Assembly (NCBI RefSeq): GCF_000717715.1
Contig: NZ_JOAI01000029.1
Coordinates: 38,380-102,379, forward strand
Reading direction: 5' to 3'
DNA from: Streptomyces sp. NRRL B-24484
Lineage (GTDB): Bacteria > Actinomycetota > Actinomycetes > Streptomycetales > Streptomycetaceae
DNA: 64,000 bases
The position numbers were made by a program, and so were the translations under genes. Below the pieces are notes generated by a model that saw only the letters and a program-made list of their open reading frames with translations, made no database searches and was not told where the DNA came from. The first letter of the stretch is position 1, and each line of letters opens with the position of its first letter. Positions 39,937 to 51,551 of this stretch are shown here, piece after piece.

Positions 39937-42633
39937 TCAGCGCAGCACGCCGGCGTCCATCCCGCCCGACTCGACCGGTGCGGCGACCAGCCCGGGCTCG
40001 GCCGGCGAGGCCAGCAGCCGGTGGGTGGGCAGCACCCGGACGGTGTAGCCGAACGGGCCGGTGCGGTCGAGCGCCAGCGGCCCCTCGTAGCGGTGGCGGC
40101 CCTCCAGGTCCGGGCCGCCGGCCGGCTTCAGGGCGAGCACCGCGGCGTCCGAGATCCGGTCGGACTCGTCCACCCGGCCGGAGACCACCTGGACCTCCAC
40201 GTCGGCCGGTTCCAGCGCGCCGAGCGAGACCTGCACCCGCAGCTCCAGCGCCGAGCCCAGCTCCTGGGCCTCCCGGCAGCCGTCCGCCTCGACGTGCTCG
40301 ACCCGGACGACGGGCCAGGCCTCGCGAACCCGGGCCTTCCACTCGGCGAGCTCACGGGCACCGGCGTGGTCGGTGCCGCCGGCCTCGGCGGCGAGCGTGC
40401 GCTGCGCGGCCGCCGCGGGGGCGTACAGCTTCTCGACGTAGTCGCGCACCATCCGCCCGGCCAGCACCTTGGGCCCGAGGGTGACCAGGGTGTGCCGGAC
40501 CATCGAGATCCAGCGGTGCGGCAGGCCGTCGGCGCCGCGGTCGTAGAACCGGGCGGCGACCTGGTGCTCGATCAGGTCGTAGAGCGCCGCCGCCTCGATG
40601 TCGTCGCGCCGCTCGGCCTCGGGGCTGTCCGGGTCGACCCGCTCGGGGCCGGAGACGTCCGCGGTGGGGATCGCCCAGCCGTTGCGGCCGTCGAACCACT
40701 CGTCCCACCAGCCGTCCAGGATCGACAGGTTGAGGCAGCCGTTGAGGGCGGCCTTCATCCCGGAGGTGCCGCAGGCCTCCAGCGGGCGGAGCGGGTTGTT
40801 CAGCCAGACGTCGCAGCCCGGGTAGAGGTGCTTGGCCATGGCCATGTCGTAGTCGGGCAGGAAGACGATCCGGTGGCGGACCGCAGGGTCGTCGGCGAAG
40901 GCGACCAGCTGCTGGATGAGCCGCTTGCCGCCGTCGTCGGCCGGGTGCGCCTTGCCCGCGACGACGATCTGCACCGGCCGCTGCGGGTCCAGCAGCAGCG
41001 CCCGCAGCCGGGCCTTGTCCCGCAGCATCAGCGTGAGCCGCTTGTACGAGGGGACGCGGCGGGCGAAGCCGATGGTCAGGACGTCCGGGTCGAGCACCCC
41101 GGCCGTCCAGCCGAGCTCGGCGTCGCCGGCGCCGCGCTGGCGCCAGGAGGTGCGCAGCCGGCGGCGGGCCTCGTCGACCAGCTGGGCCCGCAGGATCCGG
41201 CGGACCTCCCAGATCTCCTCGTCGCCGATCCGCTCGATGCCCGTCCAGCGGCGGGCCTCGCCGGTGGTGATGGCCTCGTCGGCGCGCTCGGCGCCGATCT
41301 GCCCGGCACCGAGCCGGACGACCGCCGGGTCGATCCAGGTCGGCGCGTGGACGCCGTTGGTGATCGAACCGATCGGCACCTCGGCCGAGTCGAAGCCCGG
41401 CCAGAGCCCGTTGAACATCGAGCGGCTGACCTCGCCGTGCAGCGTGGAGACGCCGTTGGCCCGCTGGGCCAGCCGCAGGCCCATGGCCGCCATGTTGAAC
41501 AGCTTCGGGTCGCCGCCGTGCCAGCTCTCCGCGCCGAGGGCCAGCACCCGGTCGACCGGGACGCCGGCCAGCGCCGCGTCGCCGCCGAAGTGACGGGCGA
41601 CCAGGTCGCGGTCGAACCGGTCGATGCCGGCGGGCACGGGCGTGTGGGTGGTGAACACCGTGCCGGCCCGGACGGCCTCCAGCGCGGCGGCGAAGTCCAG
41701 GCCGCGGCCGCCCTGCTCGACCGGCGCGACCAGCTCGCGGATCCGCTCCACCCCGAGGAAGCCGGCGTGGCCCTCGTTGGTGTGGAAGACCTCCGGCGGC
41801 CGGTGGCCGGTGAGCCGGCAGTAGGTGCGCACCGCGCGCACGCCGCCGATGCCGAGCAGCATCTCCTGGAGCAGCCGGTGCTCGCTGCCGCCGCCGTACA
41901 GGCGGTCCGTCACGTCCCGGTCGGCCGGGGCGTTGGACTCGATGTCGGAGTCCAGCAGCAGCAGCGGGACGCGGCCGACCTGGGCCTTCCAGATCCGCGC
42001 GCCGAGGGTGCGGCCGGCCGGCAGGGCGAGGTCGACCCGGCAGGGGCTGCCGTCCTCCTCGCGCAGCAGGCTGACGGCGAGTTCGTCCGGGTCGAGCAGC
42101 GGGTAGCGTTCCTGCTGCCAGCCGTCCCGGTCGAGCGACTGCCGGAAGTACCCGTGCCGGTAGAACAGGCCCACGCCGACGATCGGGACGCCGAGGTCGC
42201 TGGCGGCCTTGAGGTGGTCGCCCGCCAGGATGCCGAGGCCGCCGGAGTACTGCGGCAGCGCGGCGGCGATGCCGTACTCCGGGGAGAAGTAGGCGATCGC
42301 CTCGGGCAGCGGGCTGCCGGTCTCGCCGACCGGCGGCGCCGACTGGTACCAGCGCGGCCCGGCCAGGTAGTCCCTCAGGTCGTCGTGGAGGTCGCCCAGT
42401 CGGCGCAGGAAGCGGCGGTCGGCCGCGAGCGCGGCGAGCCGGGCGGCCGGCACCTCGCCGAGCAGCCGGACCGGGTCCTCCCCCACGGCCGCCCAGACCT
42501 CCGGGTCGACCGAGCGGAACAACTCCCTCGTCTCCGGGTGCCAGGACCAGCGCAGGTTGAGCGCGAGCTCGTGCAGCGGCTGGAGTTGTTCGGGCAGGAC
42601 GGTGCGGACGGTGAATCTGCGGATTGCCTTCAC
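39937..42633 (-). CDS. glgP: Alpha-glucan (glycogen) phosphorylase with N-terminal DUF3417
   Basis: The enzyme releases glucose 1-phosphate from glycogen or maltodextrin ends using PLP. The 898-residue protein has the DUF3417 lead found in actinobacterial phosphorylases (KAIRRFTVRTVLPEQLQPLHELALNLRWSWHPE-type opening, ~100 residues), then the GT35 core with AYFSPEYGIAAALPQYSGGLGILAGDHLKAASDLG-type segment, HTNEGHAG and EACGTSGMKAALNG with the PLP lysine. A C-terminal ~90-residue beta region follows. The start is GTG at 42633; no ribosome site is near but TAGGCT lies 7 bp before it, so the mRNA may be leaderless. Divergent from glgE. Confidence 0.94.
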   Translation of the reverse strand: MKAIRRFTVRTVLPEQLQPLHELALNLRWSWHPETRELFRSVDPEVWAAVGEDPVRLLGEVPAARLAALAADRRFLRRLGDLHDDLRDYLAGPRWYQSAPPVGETGSPLPEAIAYFSPEYGIAAALPQYSGGLGILAGDHLKAASDLGVPIVGVGLFYRHGYFRQSLDRDGWQQERYPLLDPDELAVSLLREEDGSPCRVDLALPAGRTLGARIWKAQVGRVPLLLLDSDIESNAPADRDVTDRLYGGGSEHRLLQEMLLGIGGVRAVRTYCRLTGHRPPEVFHTNEGHAGFLGVERIRELVAPVEQGGRGLDFAAALEAVRAGTVFTTHTPVPAGIDRFDRDLVARHFGGDAALAGVPVDRVLALGAESWHGGDPKLFNMAAMGLRLAQRANGVSTLHGEVSRSMFNGLWPGFDSAEVPIGSITNGVHAPTWIDPAVVRLGAGQIGAERADEAITTGEARRWTGIERIGDEEIWEVRRILRAQLVDEARRRLRTSWRQRGAGDAELGWTAGVLDPDVLTIGFARRVPSYKRLTLMLRDKARLRALLLDPQRPVQIVVAGKAHPADDGGKRLIQQLVAFADDPAVRHRIVFLPDYDMAMAKHLYPGCDVWLNNPLRPLEACGTSGMKAALNGCLNLSILDGWWDEWFDGRNGWAIPTADVSGPERVDPDSPEAERRDDIEAAALYDLIEHQVAARFYDRGADGLPHRWISMVRHTLVTLGPKVLAGRMVRDYVEKLYAPAAAAQRTLAAEAGGTDHAGARELAEWKARVREAWPVVRVEHVEADGCREAQELGSALELRVQVSLGALEPADVEVQVVSGRVDESDRISDAAVLALKPAGGPDLEGRHRYEGPLALDRTGPFGYTVRVLPTHRLLASPAEPGLVAAPVESGGMDAGVLR

Positions 42634-42698
42634 AACGTGAAGCCTAGAGCCTCCAAGCCGCCTGAACGGGTGTCAGCGGACGCTTTGCACACCCGTTC
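42634..42698 (-). promoter_or_regulatory. glgP promoter with 10-bp inverted-repeat operator
   Basis: TAGGCT (42646-42641, minus strand) fits a -10 and is 7 bp from the GTG start. GAACGGGTGT (42664-42673) and ACACCCGTTC (42689-42698) are perfect 10-bp arms 15 bp apart, and the near arm covers the expected -35. This looks like a regulator site controlling glgP; the protein is unknown. Confidence 0.6.
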
Positions 42699-43265
42699 GG
42701 CGTATTGGTGAGATCGCAATCGGCGCAGTGCTGCGAACGGGGGGCGCACGGGGCGCACGTAGCCGAAAAGGCGCGCCCCTGGCGCGTGAATATCCCGCAA
42801 CGGCTGCGTTTCCACTGGCCGATATGCCCCTGCATACCGTCCGAAATCGCGCGATTACCGGCCCGTAGGTCTTGCCGGTGGTGCGAGGATGCAGAAAGGT
42901 CGTTGGTGCGGCAGGGAGTGCAGGCCGAAAGGCGCCCCCTGCTGTTCCATGTCCGGAACATGCCCTGCTGACGAACCCTCACCCTCCATCGCCCATTCGG
43001 CCGCTGCCGCCGCCTCTCGGCGTGTCCTCACACCTCACCCGGTCGTTTTTCGGGTGGGTCGGGTCGCTCCGGGGCGCGTCCCTCGGGGCGCGCGCCGGGA
43101 CGCTCGCGCCCGGGGGACGGGTCGCGCCGGCCGGCGGTCGGGTCGCCGGGCCCGCCGGCACGGCACCGTTCCGAACGCACGGCCACCCCACCCCACAGTC
43201 CTCCCGGTACTCCCCCGGCAACGCAGGCCGTCGGGAGCCACCGCCGATTCGGGCAGGAGTTTGGC
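42699..43265. other. Intergenic region between glgP operator and glgE
   Basis: No convincing gene. A palindrome TGTTCC-ATGTCC-GGAACA lies at 42943-42960, and the overlapping CATGT-CCGGA-ACATG at 42948-42962 gives the same centre. Either could be an operator for glgE, about 300 bp upstream of its start. The last 200 bp are very GC-rich. Confidence 0.45.
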
Positions 43266-45556
43266 ATGCAGGGCGACACGCGGGACCAGTCCACCGCAAC
43301 GACGGAGGGCCCCGACACACCGCCGACCACGGAGCCGCCGCTGCCGGCCCCGCGCGCCGCCCGCAGCACCGCACCGGCCGCCCCCGCGGCCGCGCGGACG
43401 GCGGCCCGCAGGACCACCACCGGCAGGACGGCGGCCGGTTCCACCACCAGGACCACCCGTACCACGACCGCCGCCGCCGAGGGGGCCGCCGCCGGGAAGG
43501 CCCCGGCCGAGAAGGCCGCCGCCAAGAAGACCGCCGCGAAGAAGACCACCGCCAAGAAGACCACCGCCCGCAAGAGCGCCACCCGCAAGACAGAGAGCGA
43601 CACCGTGATCGGCCGCATCCCCGTCCTGGACGTCAGCCCCCTCGTCGACTCCGGGCGGCGCCCGGCCAAGGCCGTCGAGGGCGAGAGTTTCCAGGTCACC
43701 GCCACCGTCTTCCGCGAGGGCCACGACGCGGTGAACGCCAACGTGGTGCTCCGCGACCCGCGCGGCCGCAGCGGCCCGTGGACGCCGATGCGCGAACTCG
43801 CCCCCGGCACCGACCGCTGGGGCGCGCACGTCACGCCGACCGCGCCCGGGCGCTGGTCCTACCTGGTGGAGGCGTGGAGCGACCCGGTCGCCACCTGGCG
43901 GAGGACCGCCGCGGTCAAGCTCCCGGCCGGCATCGACACCGCGCTCGTCCTGGAGGAGGGCGCCCAACTGCTGGAGCGGGCCGCCGCCGGGGTGCCGAAG
44001 AAGGACGGCCGGGCGCACGTGCTGGCCGCGGTGGACGCGCTGCGCGACCCCGGCCTGCCCCCGCTGAGCCGCTACGCGGCCGCGCTCGCGCCCGAGGTGC
44101 TCACCCTGCTGGAGCGTCACCCACTGCGCGAACTGGTCAGCGCCACCCGGCCGCTGCCGCTCCAGGTCGACCGCAAGCGGGCGCTGTACGGCGCCTGGTA
44201 CGAGTTCTTCCCGCGCTCCGAGGGCGCCGTGGTCGACCCCTCCGGCGTGCAGCCGCCGGTCTCCGGGACGCTGCGCACCGCCGCCGAGCGGCTGCCCGCG
44301 GTCGCCGCGATGGGCTTCGAGGTGGTCTACCTGCCGCCGATCCACCCGATCGGCCGCGCCTACCGCAAGGGCCCGGACAACGGTCTGACGGCCGGTCCGC
44401 ACGACGTCGGCTCGCCCTGGGCGATCGGCTCGCCGGAGGGCGGCCACGACGCCGTCCACCCGGACCTCGGCACCGTCGAGGACTTCGACCGCTTCGTCGC
44501 CGAGGCCGGGTCGCTGGGCCTGGAGGTCGCGCTCGACTTCGCCCTGCAGTGCTCCCCCGACCACCCCTGGGTCAACAAGCACCCGGAGTGGTTCAGCCAC
44601 CGCCTCGACGGCACCATCGCGTACGCCGAGAACCCGCCGAAGAAGTACCAGGACATCTATCCGATCAACTTCGACCAGGACTTCGACGGCCTGGTCAAGG
44701 AGACGGTTCGTGTCCTGCGCTTCTGGATGGGCCACGGGGTGCGGATCTTCCGCGTCGACAATCCGCACACCAAGCCGGTGGTGTTCTGGGAGAAGGTGCT
44801 CGGCGACATCGCCCGGACCGACCCCGACGTGATCTTCCTGGCCGAGGCGTTCACCCGCCCGGCGATGATGCACACCCTGGGGAAGATCGGATTTCACCAG
44901 TCGTACACCTACTTCACCTGGCGCACCACCAAGCAGGAACTCACCGATTACCTCACCGAACTCAGCGGTGACGCGGCCTCGTACATGCGGCCCAACTTCT
45001 TCGCCAACACCCCGGACATCCTGCACGAGTACCTGCAGCAGGGCGGCCCGGCCGCGTTCGCCGTCCGCGCCGTCCTGGCCGCGACCCTCGCCCCCAGCTA
45101 CGGCGTCTACGCGGGCTACGAGCACTACGAGAACGAGCCCGTCCACCCCGGGTCGGAGGAGTACGCGCGCTCCGAGAAGTACGAGCTGCGCCCGCGCGAC
45201 TGGAGCCGTCAGGACTCCCTCGCCCCGCTCCTCACCGCCCTCAACCGGCTCCGCCGGCGGCACCCCGCCCTGCAGCAGCTGCGCGACCTGCGCTTCCACC
45301 CCACGGACAACGACCAGGTCATCGCGTACTCCAAGCGGGCGACCAGCGAGGACGGCGTCGAGGACCACGTGATCACCGTCGTGAACCTGGACCCGCACCA
45401 CGTCCAGGAGGCCACCGTGACGCTGGACTCGGACCTGCCGCTGACGGTGCACGACGAGCTCACCGGCGCCACCTACGACTGGGGCCGCCGCAACTACGTC
45501 CGGCTCGACCCATCCACCGAGCCGGCCCACCTCCTCACCGTCCGGAGGCACCCTCA

Positions 45557-45560
<4 letters not shown>
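43266..45560 (+). CDS. glgE: Maltosyltransferase GlgE with histone-H1-like N-terminal tail
   Basis: GlgE transfers maltose from maltose 1-phosphate to linear alpha-1,4-glucan. The 764-residue protein has the GH13_3 core from about residue 112 ([32 protein letters not shown] start): [41 protein letters not shown], the nucleophile aspartate in [12 protein letters not shown], the acid/base glutamate in [12 protein letters not shown]. The first ~110 residues are unusual: Ala/Thr/Arg/Pro-rich, then repeats of [10 protein letters not shown] type, resembling histone H1 or the tails of Streptomyces HupS. GlgE is usually about 660-675 residues. CAGGAG precedes the ATG. The stop overlaps the treS start by 4 bp. 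Confidence 0.95.
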
Positions 45561-47260
<1,700 letters not shown>

Positions 47261-47315
47261 CGGCGGCCGTCCGGCGCCCGAAGTAACGATCCACCAGCCA
47301 GGTCCGAGGCGACCA

Positions 47316-47357
47316 CCCTGCGGGGCGCGAGAGTCACGACCCCCGCGCCCCGCAGGG
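47316..47357 (+). terminator. Strong stem-loop between treS and the maltokinase gene
   Basis: CCCTGCGGGGCGCG (47316-47329) pairs perfectly with CGCGCCCCGCAGGG (47344-47357). It is 56 nt after the treS stop and 167 nt before the next start, so the maltokinase gene probably has its own promoter. Confidence 0.75.
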
Positions 47358-47523
47358 GTCTTCGCACCACCGCGTACGGAGAACAGCCCAACGGCCACCC
47401 ACACTATGGCGTGACACCCGAGCCCCGCTCGCGTGCCTCCGCCGCCGCGCCGCCGAAATCCGGAAGACTGACAGGCCCGGTGACGACCTCGGGCAGCCGG
47501 CCCGCTTCCGGGGAAAGGGAGTC

Positions 47524-49017
47524 ATGTCCGAAACCTCCCGTTCTCAAGCCCACGTGCACCGCGACCTACCCGACGGCGCCCCCGGGCCCGTCGGCACGCG
47601 CGGGACCACGGGGCGGAGAACCACCGCGGGTGTCAGCGAGCTCGTGGGCGCCGCCCTGCCGCTGATCGCCGACTGGCTCCCCACCCAGCGCTGGTACGCC
47701 GGGAAGGGGCGCGCGATCAGCGGACTCACCCCGGTGGTGGGAACCCCCCTGCAGGTCGGCGACCCGACCCTGCTGCACCTGCTGCTGCGGGTGGAGCACG
47801 GCACCGGCGCGGCGGCGCAGGGAGACATCTACCAGCTCCTGCTGGGCATCCGCTCCAAGGACCCGTCCGGGACGGGGCCCGGCGCCGTCCTCGGCCGGCT
47901 GGCCGGCGGCGGCCCGCACGACGGCGCGGTGCTCTACGACGCGGTGCACGACCCGGAACTGACCGGCCGGCTGCTGGAGCACCTGGCCACCGGCGACCGG
48001 TTCGGCGCGCTCTCCTTCCGGCGCACCCCGGGCCCGGGCCTGCCGAGCAACCTGCCCGGCCGGGCCTCCACGGCCGAGCAGTCCAACAGCTCGGTGATCT
48101 ACGGGACCTCCTTCATCCTCAAGCTGTTCCGGCGGATCAGCCCCGGCACCAACCCGGACCTCGAACTGACGCTGGCGCTCTCCCGGGCGGGGTCCACCCG
48201 GATCCCACGGGTCGCCGCCTGGTTCGAGTCCCGGCTGGAGCGATCGGAACCGGCCACTCTCGGACTCCTCCAGCGCTACCTGCCGGACGCCGAGGACGGC
48301 TGGGAGCTCGCCCTCGACCAAGTGGCCCGACTCAAGGGCGACCCGTCGCCGGGCAACTTCGCCGTCGAGGCGCACCGGCTCGGCCGGGCGACCGCCGAGG
48401 TGCACCGGGTGCTGGCCCGCTCGATGCCCACCGCCCGCCTCGACCGGGCCGAGACCGGCCGGCTGGCCGGCGCGATGGCCGACCGGCTGGACAGCGCGGT
48501 CGCCGCGGTGCCCGGCCTGCTGCGCTACCGCTCGGCACTGCGCGCGGCCTTCCAGCAGCTCACCGCGGACCACCTGGAGGGGCTGCCCGTCCAGCGGATC
48601 CACGGCGACCTGCACCTCGGCCAGGCGATGCGCACCCCGCACGGCTGGGTGCTGCTGGACTTCGAGGGCGAGCCCGCGAAGCCGCTGGCCGAGCGCCGGC
48701 TGCCGCAGCCGGCGCTGCGGGACGTGGCGGCGATGCTGCGCAGCTTCGACTACGCGGCCGCGCACCTGCTCGCCGGGGCACCCGGCCCGGACCCGGAGCT
48801 GGCCCACCTCGCCAACGCCTGGGCGGCCCGCAACCGGGCCGCGTACTGCGCGGGCTACACGGCCGGCGGCGGGATGGACCCGGCCACCGCGCCGGAGCTG
48901 CTGCGGGCCCTGGAGATCGACAAGGCGGTGTACGAGGTCGTCTACGAGGCCCGGCACCGTCCGAGCTGGCTGCCGATCCCGCTGGCCGCCATCAACCGTC
49001 TGGCCCTGACCGTCTGA
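47524..49017 (+). CDS. mak: Maltokinase (Pep2/Mak)
   Basis: The kinase makes maltose 1-phosphate, the GlgE donor. The 497-residue protein has an N-terminal low-complexity lead of about 35 residues, then the kinase fold: LPTQRWYAGKGR (a mark of the family), an N-lobe with SFILKLFRRISPGTNPDLELTLAL, and the C-lobe with RIHGDLHLGQAM (catalytic Asp) and GWVLLDFEGEP (metal Asp). AAAGGGAG precedes the ATG. It is followed 30 bp later by glgB. Confidence 0.95.
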   Translation: MSETSRSQAHVHRDLPDGAPGPVGTRGTTGRRTTAGVSELVGAALPLIADWLPTQRWYAGKGRAISGLTPVVGTPLQVGDPTLLHLLLRVEHGTGAAAQGDIYQLLLGIRSKDPSGTGPGAVLGRLAGGGPHDGAVLYDAVHDPELTGRLLEHLATGDRFGALSFRRTPGPGLPSNLPGRASTAEQSNSSVIYGTSFILKLFRRISPGTNPDLELTLALSRAGSTRIPRVAAWFESRLERSEPATLGLLQRYLPDAEDGWELALDQVARLKGDPSPGNFAVEAHRLGRATAEVHRVLARSMPTARLDRAETGRLAGAMADRLDSAVAAVPGLLRYRSALRAAFQQLTADHLEGLPVQRIHGDLHLGQAMRTPHGWVLLDFEGEPAKPLAERRLPQPALRDVAAMLRSFDYAAAHLLAGAPGPDPELAHLANAWAARNRAAYCAGYTAGGGMDPATAPELLRALEIDKAVYEVVYEARHRPSWLPIPLAAINRLALTV

Positions 49018-49047
49018 CGCCCGAACCCGCCTCCTGGAGGACCCGAC

Positions 49048-51405
49048 GTGAACCCCCCCGGCCCCACGCACGACAGCTCCACCACCGCCGTGCCCGCCGC
49101 CTTCCGGGCGGGCGCCGGCGCGTCCGCGCCCGGGCCCGCCCGGCGGGCCCGGGCGGCCAAGCGGCGCGAGCCCGTGGCGCCGCCGCGGTCCGGCCCGTCG
49201 GCGTCCTCCCCGCTGCGGCTGCCGGAGGCACCGCTGCCGCCGGCCGAGGTGGACCGGCTGGTGTCCGGCGTGCACCACGACCCGCACGCCCTGCTCGGTG
49301 CGCACGCCACCCTGGAGGGCACCGCGATCCGGGTGCTGCGCCCGTTCGCCGAGCGGGTCGTGGTGGTGACGGACCAGGGCCCGGCGGAGCTGACCCACCA
49401 GCAGTCGGGCCTGTTCACCGGGCTGCTGGCGGGCCGGGAGTTCCCGGCGTACCGGCTGCAGGTGACCTACCCCGGTGGCGGGCCGGTGGAGCAGGAGGAC
49501 GGCTACCGGGTGGCGCCCACCCTCGGCGAACTGGACCTGCACCTGATCTCCGAGGGCCGGCACGAGCAGCTCTGGCAGGTGCTCGGCAGCCACGTCCGCG
49601 AGGTGGACGGCATGGCGGGCACGTCGTTCGCGGTGTGGGCGCCGAACGCGGTCGGCGTCCGGCTGGTCGGCGACTTCAACCACTGGGACGGCACCGGGCA
49701 CCCGATGCGCTCGCTCGGTTCCTCCGGCGTCTGGGAGCTGTTCGTCCCGGCCCTCGCCGAGGGCGCCACCTACAAGTACGAGATCCGCACCCGGCACGGC
49801 GGGGTGCTGCAGAAGGCCGACCCGCTGGCCCGGGCCGCCCAGTGCCCGCCCGAGACCGCCTCCGTGGTGCACACCTCGCAGTACGCCTGGGGCGACGGGG
49901 ACTGGATGGCCCGGCGGCCGCGGACGGTGCACCACCGGTCGCCGATGTCGGTGTACGAGCTGCACCTGGCGTCCTGGCGGCCGGACCTGACGGGCTACCG
50001 CGAGATCGCCGAGGTGCTGCCCGGCTACCTCGTGGACCTGGGGTTCACCCACGTCGAGTTCATGCCGGTGATGGAGCACCCGTTCGGCGGTTCCTGGGGC
50101 TACCAGGTCACCGGCTTCTTCGCACCGACCGCCCGGCTCGGCGGCCCCGACGACTTCAAGTACCTGGTCGACGCGCTGCACCGGGCCGGCATCGGCGTGA
50201 TCGTCGACTGGGTGCCCGCGCACTTCCCGAAGGACGGCTTCGGCCTGGCCCGGTTCGACGGCGAGCCGCTGTACGAGCCGGCCGACCCGCTGCGGGCCGA
50301 GCACCCGGACTGGGGCACCCTGGAGTTCGACTACGGCCGCACCGAGGTGCGGAACTTCCTGGTCGCCAACGCGGTGTACTGGTGCGAGGAGTTCCACGTC
50401 GACGGCCTGCGGGTGGACGCCGTCGCCTCGATGCTCTACCTCGACTACTCGCGCGAGGGCGGCGCCTGGTCGCCGAACGCCTTCGGCGGCCGGGAGAACC
50501 TCGACGCCGCCTCGTTCCTTCAGGAAATGAACGCGACGGTCTACCGTCGCTGCCCGGGCGTGGTCACCATCGCCGAGGAGTCGACCGCCTGGGACGGCGT
50601 CACCCGGCCCACCGACAGCGGCGGCCTCGGCTTCGGCCTGAAGTGGAACATGGGCTGGATGCACGACTCGCTGGTCTACATGGCCAAGGAGCCGGTGCAC
50701 CGCAAGTACCACCACAACGAGATGACCTTCTCGATGGTGTACGCGTACTCGGAGAACTACGTGCTGCCGATCTCGCACGACGAGGTGGTGCACGGCAAGC
50801 AGTCGCTGGTCTCCAAGATGCCCGGCGACTGGTGGCAGCAGCGGGCCAACCACCGGGCGTACCTGGGCTTCATGTGGGCCCACCCGGGCAAGCAACTGCT
50901 TTTCATGGGGCAGGAGTTCGCCCAGGGCGCCGAGTGGGACCACGAGCACGGGCCGCAGTGGTGGGTGCTCGCCGACGACTGGCCGGCCGCGGAGGACCAC
51001 CGGGGGGTGCGCCGGCTGGTCGGCGCGCTCAACCACGCGTACCTCGACACCCCGGCGCTCTGGGAGCAGGACACCGTGCCGGCCGGCTTCCGCTGGCTGG
51101 ACGGCGGTGCGGCCGACGACAACGTGCTGTCCTTCGTCCGGTACGCGGCCGACGGCACCCCGCTGGTCGCGGTCTGCAACTTCTCGCCCGTCGTCCGGCA
51201 CGGCTTCCGGGTCGGCCTGCCGGAGCTGCCCGGCGCCGACCAGCTGTGGGAGGAGGCGCTGAACACCGACGCCGAGGAGTTCGGCGGCAGCGGCCTCGGC
51301 AACTCGCACCCCGTCAAGGCCGAGGCCGGTGCCTGGAACGGGCAGCAGCACAGCGCCGAACTGGTCCTCCCGCCGCTCGCCACGCTCTGGCTCCGGCCGG
51401 CCTGA
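49048..51405 (+). CDS. glgB: 1,4-alpha-glucan branching enzyme
   Basis: GlgB introduces alpha-1,6 branches into glucan made by GlgE. The 785-residue protein has a disordered Ala/Pro-rich N-terminus (about 1-65), two N-terminal beta domains including CBM48 (FAVWAPNAVGVRLVGDFNHWDG), the barrel with EFMPVMEHPFGGSWGYQVTG, the nucleophile Asp in DGLRVDAVASMLY (about residue 457), VVTIAEESTAWDG and LPISHDEVVHGK, and a C-terminal all-beta domain. GTG at 49048 is preceded by CCTGGAGGACC. Confidence 0.96.
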   Translation: MNPPGPTHDSSTTAVPAAFRAGAGASAPGPARRARAAKRREPVAPPRSGPSASSPLRLPEAPLPPAEVDRLVSGVHHDPHALLGAHATLEGTAIRVLRPFAERVVVVTDQGPAELTHQQSGLFTGLLAGREFPAYRLQVTYPGGGPVEQEDGYRVAPTLGELDLHLISEGRHEQLWQVLGSHVREVDGMAGTSFAVWAPNAVGVRLVGDFNHWDGTGHPMRSLGSSGVWELFVPALAEGATYKYEIRTRHGGVLQKADPLARAAQCPPETASVVHTSQYAWGDGDWMARRPRTVHHRSPMSVYELHLASWRPDLTGYREIAEVLPGYLVDLGFTHVEFMPVMEHPFGGSWGYQVTGFFAPTARLGGPDDFKYLVDALHRAGIGVIVDWVPAHFPKDGFGLARFDGEPLYEPADPLRAEHPDWGTLEFDYGRTEVRNFLVANAVYWCEEFHVDGLRVDAVASMLYLDYSREGGAWSPNAFGGRENLDAASFLQEMNATVYRRCPGVVTIAEESTAWDGVTRPTDSGGLGFGLKWNMGWMHDSLVYMAKEPVHRKYHHNEMTFSMVYAYSENYVLPISHDEVVHGKQSLVSKMPGDWWQQRANHRAYLGFMWAHPGKQLLFMGQEFAQGAEWDHEHGPQWWVLADDWPAAEDHRGVRRLVGALNHAYLDTPALWEQDTVPAGFRWLDGGAADDNVLSFVRYAADGTPLVAVCNFSPVVRHGFRVGLPELPGADQLWEEALNTDAEEFGGSGLGNSHPVKAEAGAWNGQQHSAELVLPPLATLWLRPA

Positions 51406-51423
51406 CGCAGCCGGCTCCGCCAC

Positions 51424-51457
51424 GCCGGGCCCCGGGGCGACCGCCCCGGGGCCCGGC
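51424..51457 (+). terminator. Terminator after glgB
   Basis: A perfect 15-bp stem (51424-51438 with 51443-51457) with a GACC loop starts 19 nt past the glgB stop and ends the glycogen gene run before pta. Confidence 0.85.
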
Positions 51458-51551
51458 CGCTTCCGCCCGTCCGCCCCCGTCCGCACGGGAACACCTGCCC
51501 GGGTAAGGTCAACAGTGACCGCTTCCCGGACGGCAGGACGGAGTGAGCCGC

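Noticed and set aside
42705..42971. Possible 88-residue ORF between glgP and glgE
   Set aside because: No ribosome site, no third-position GC bias, and it overlaps the operator region.
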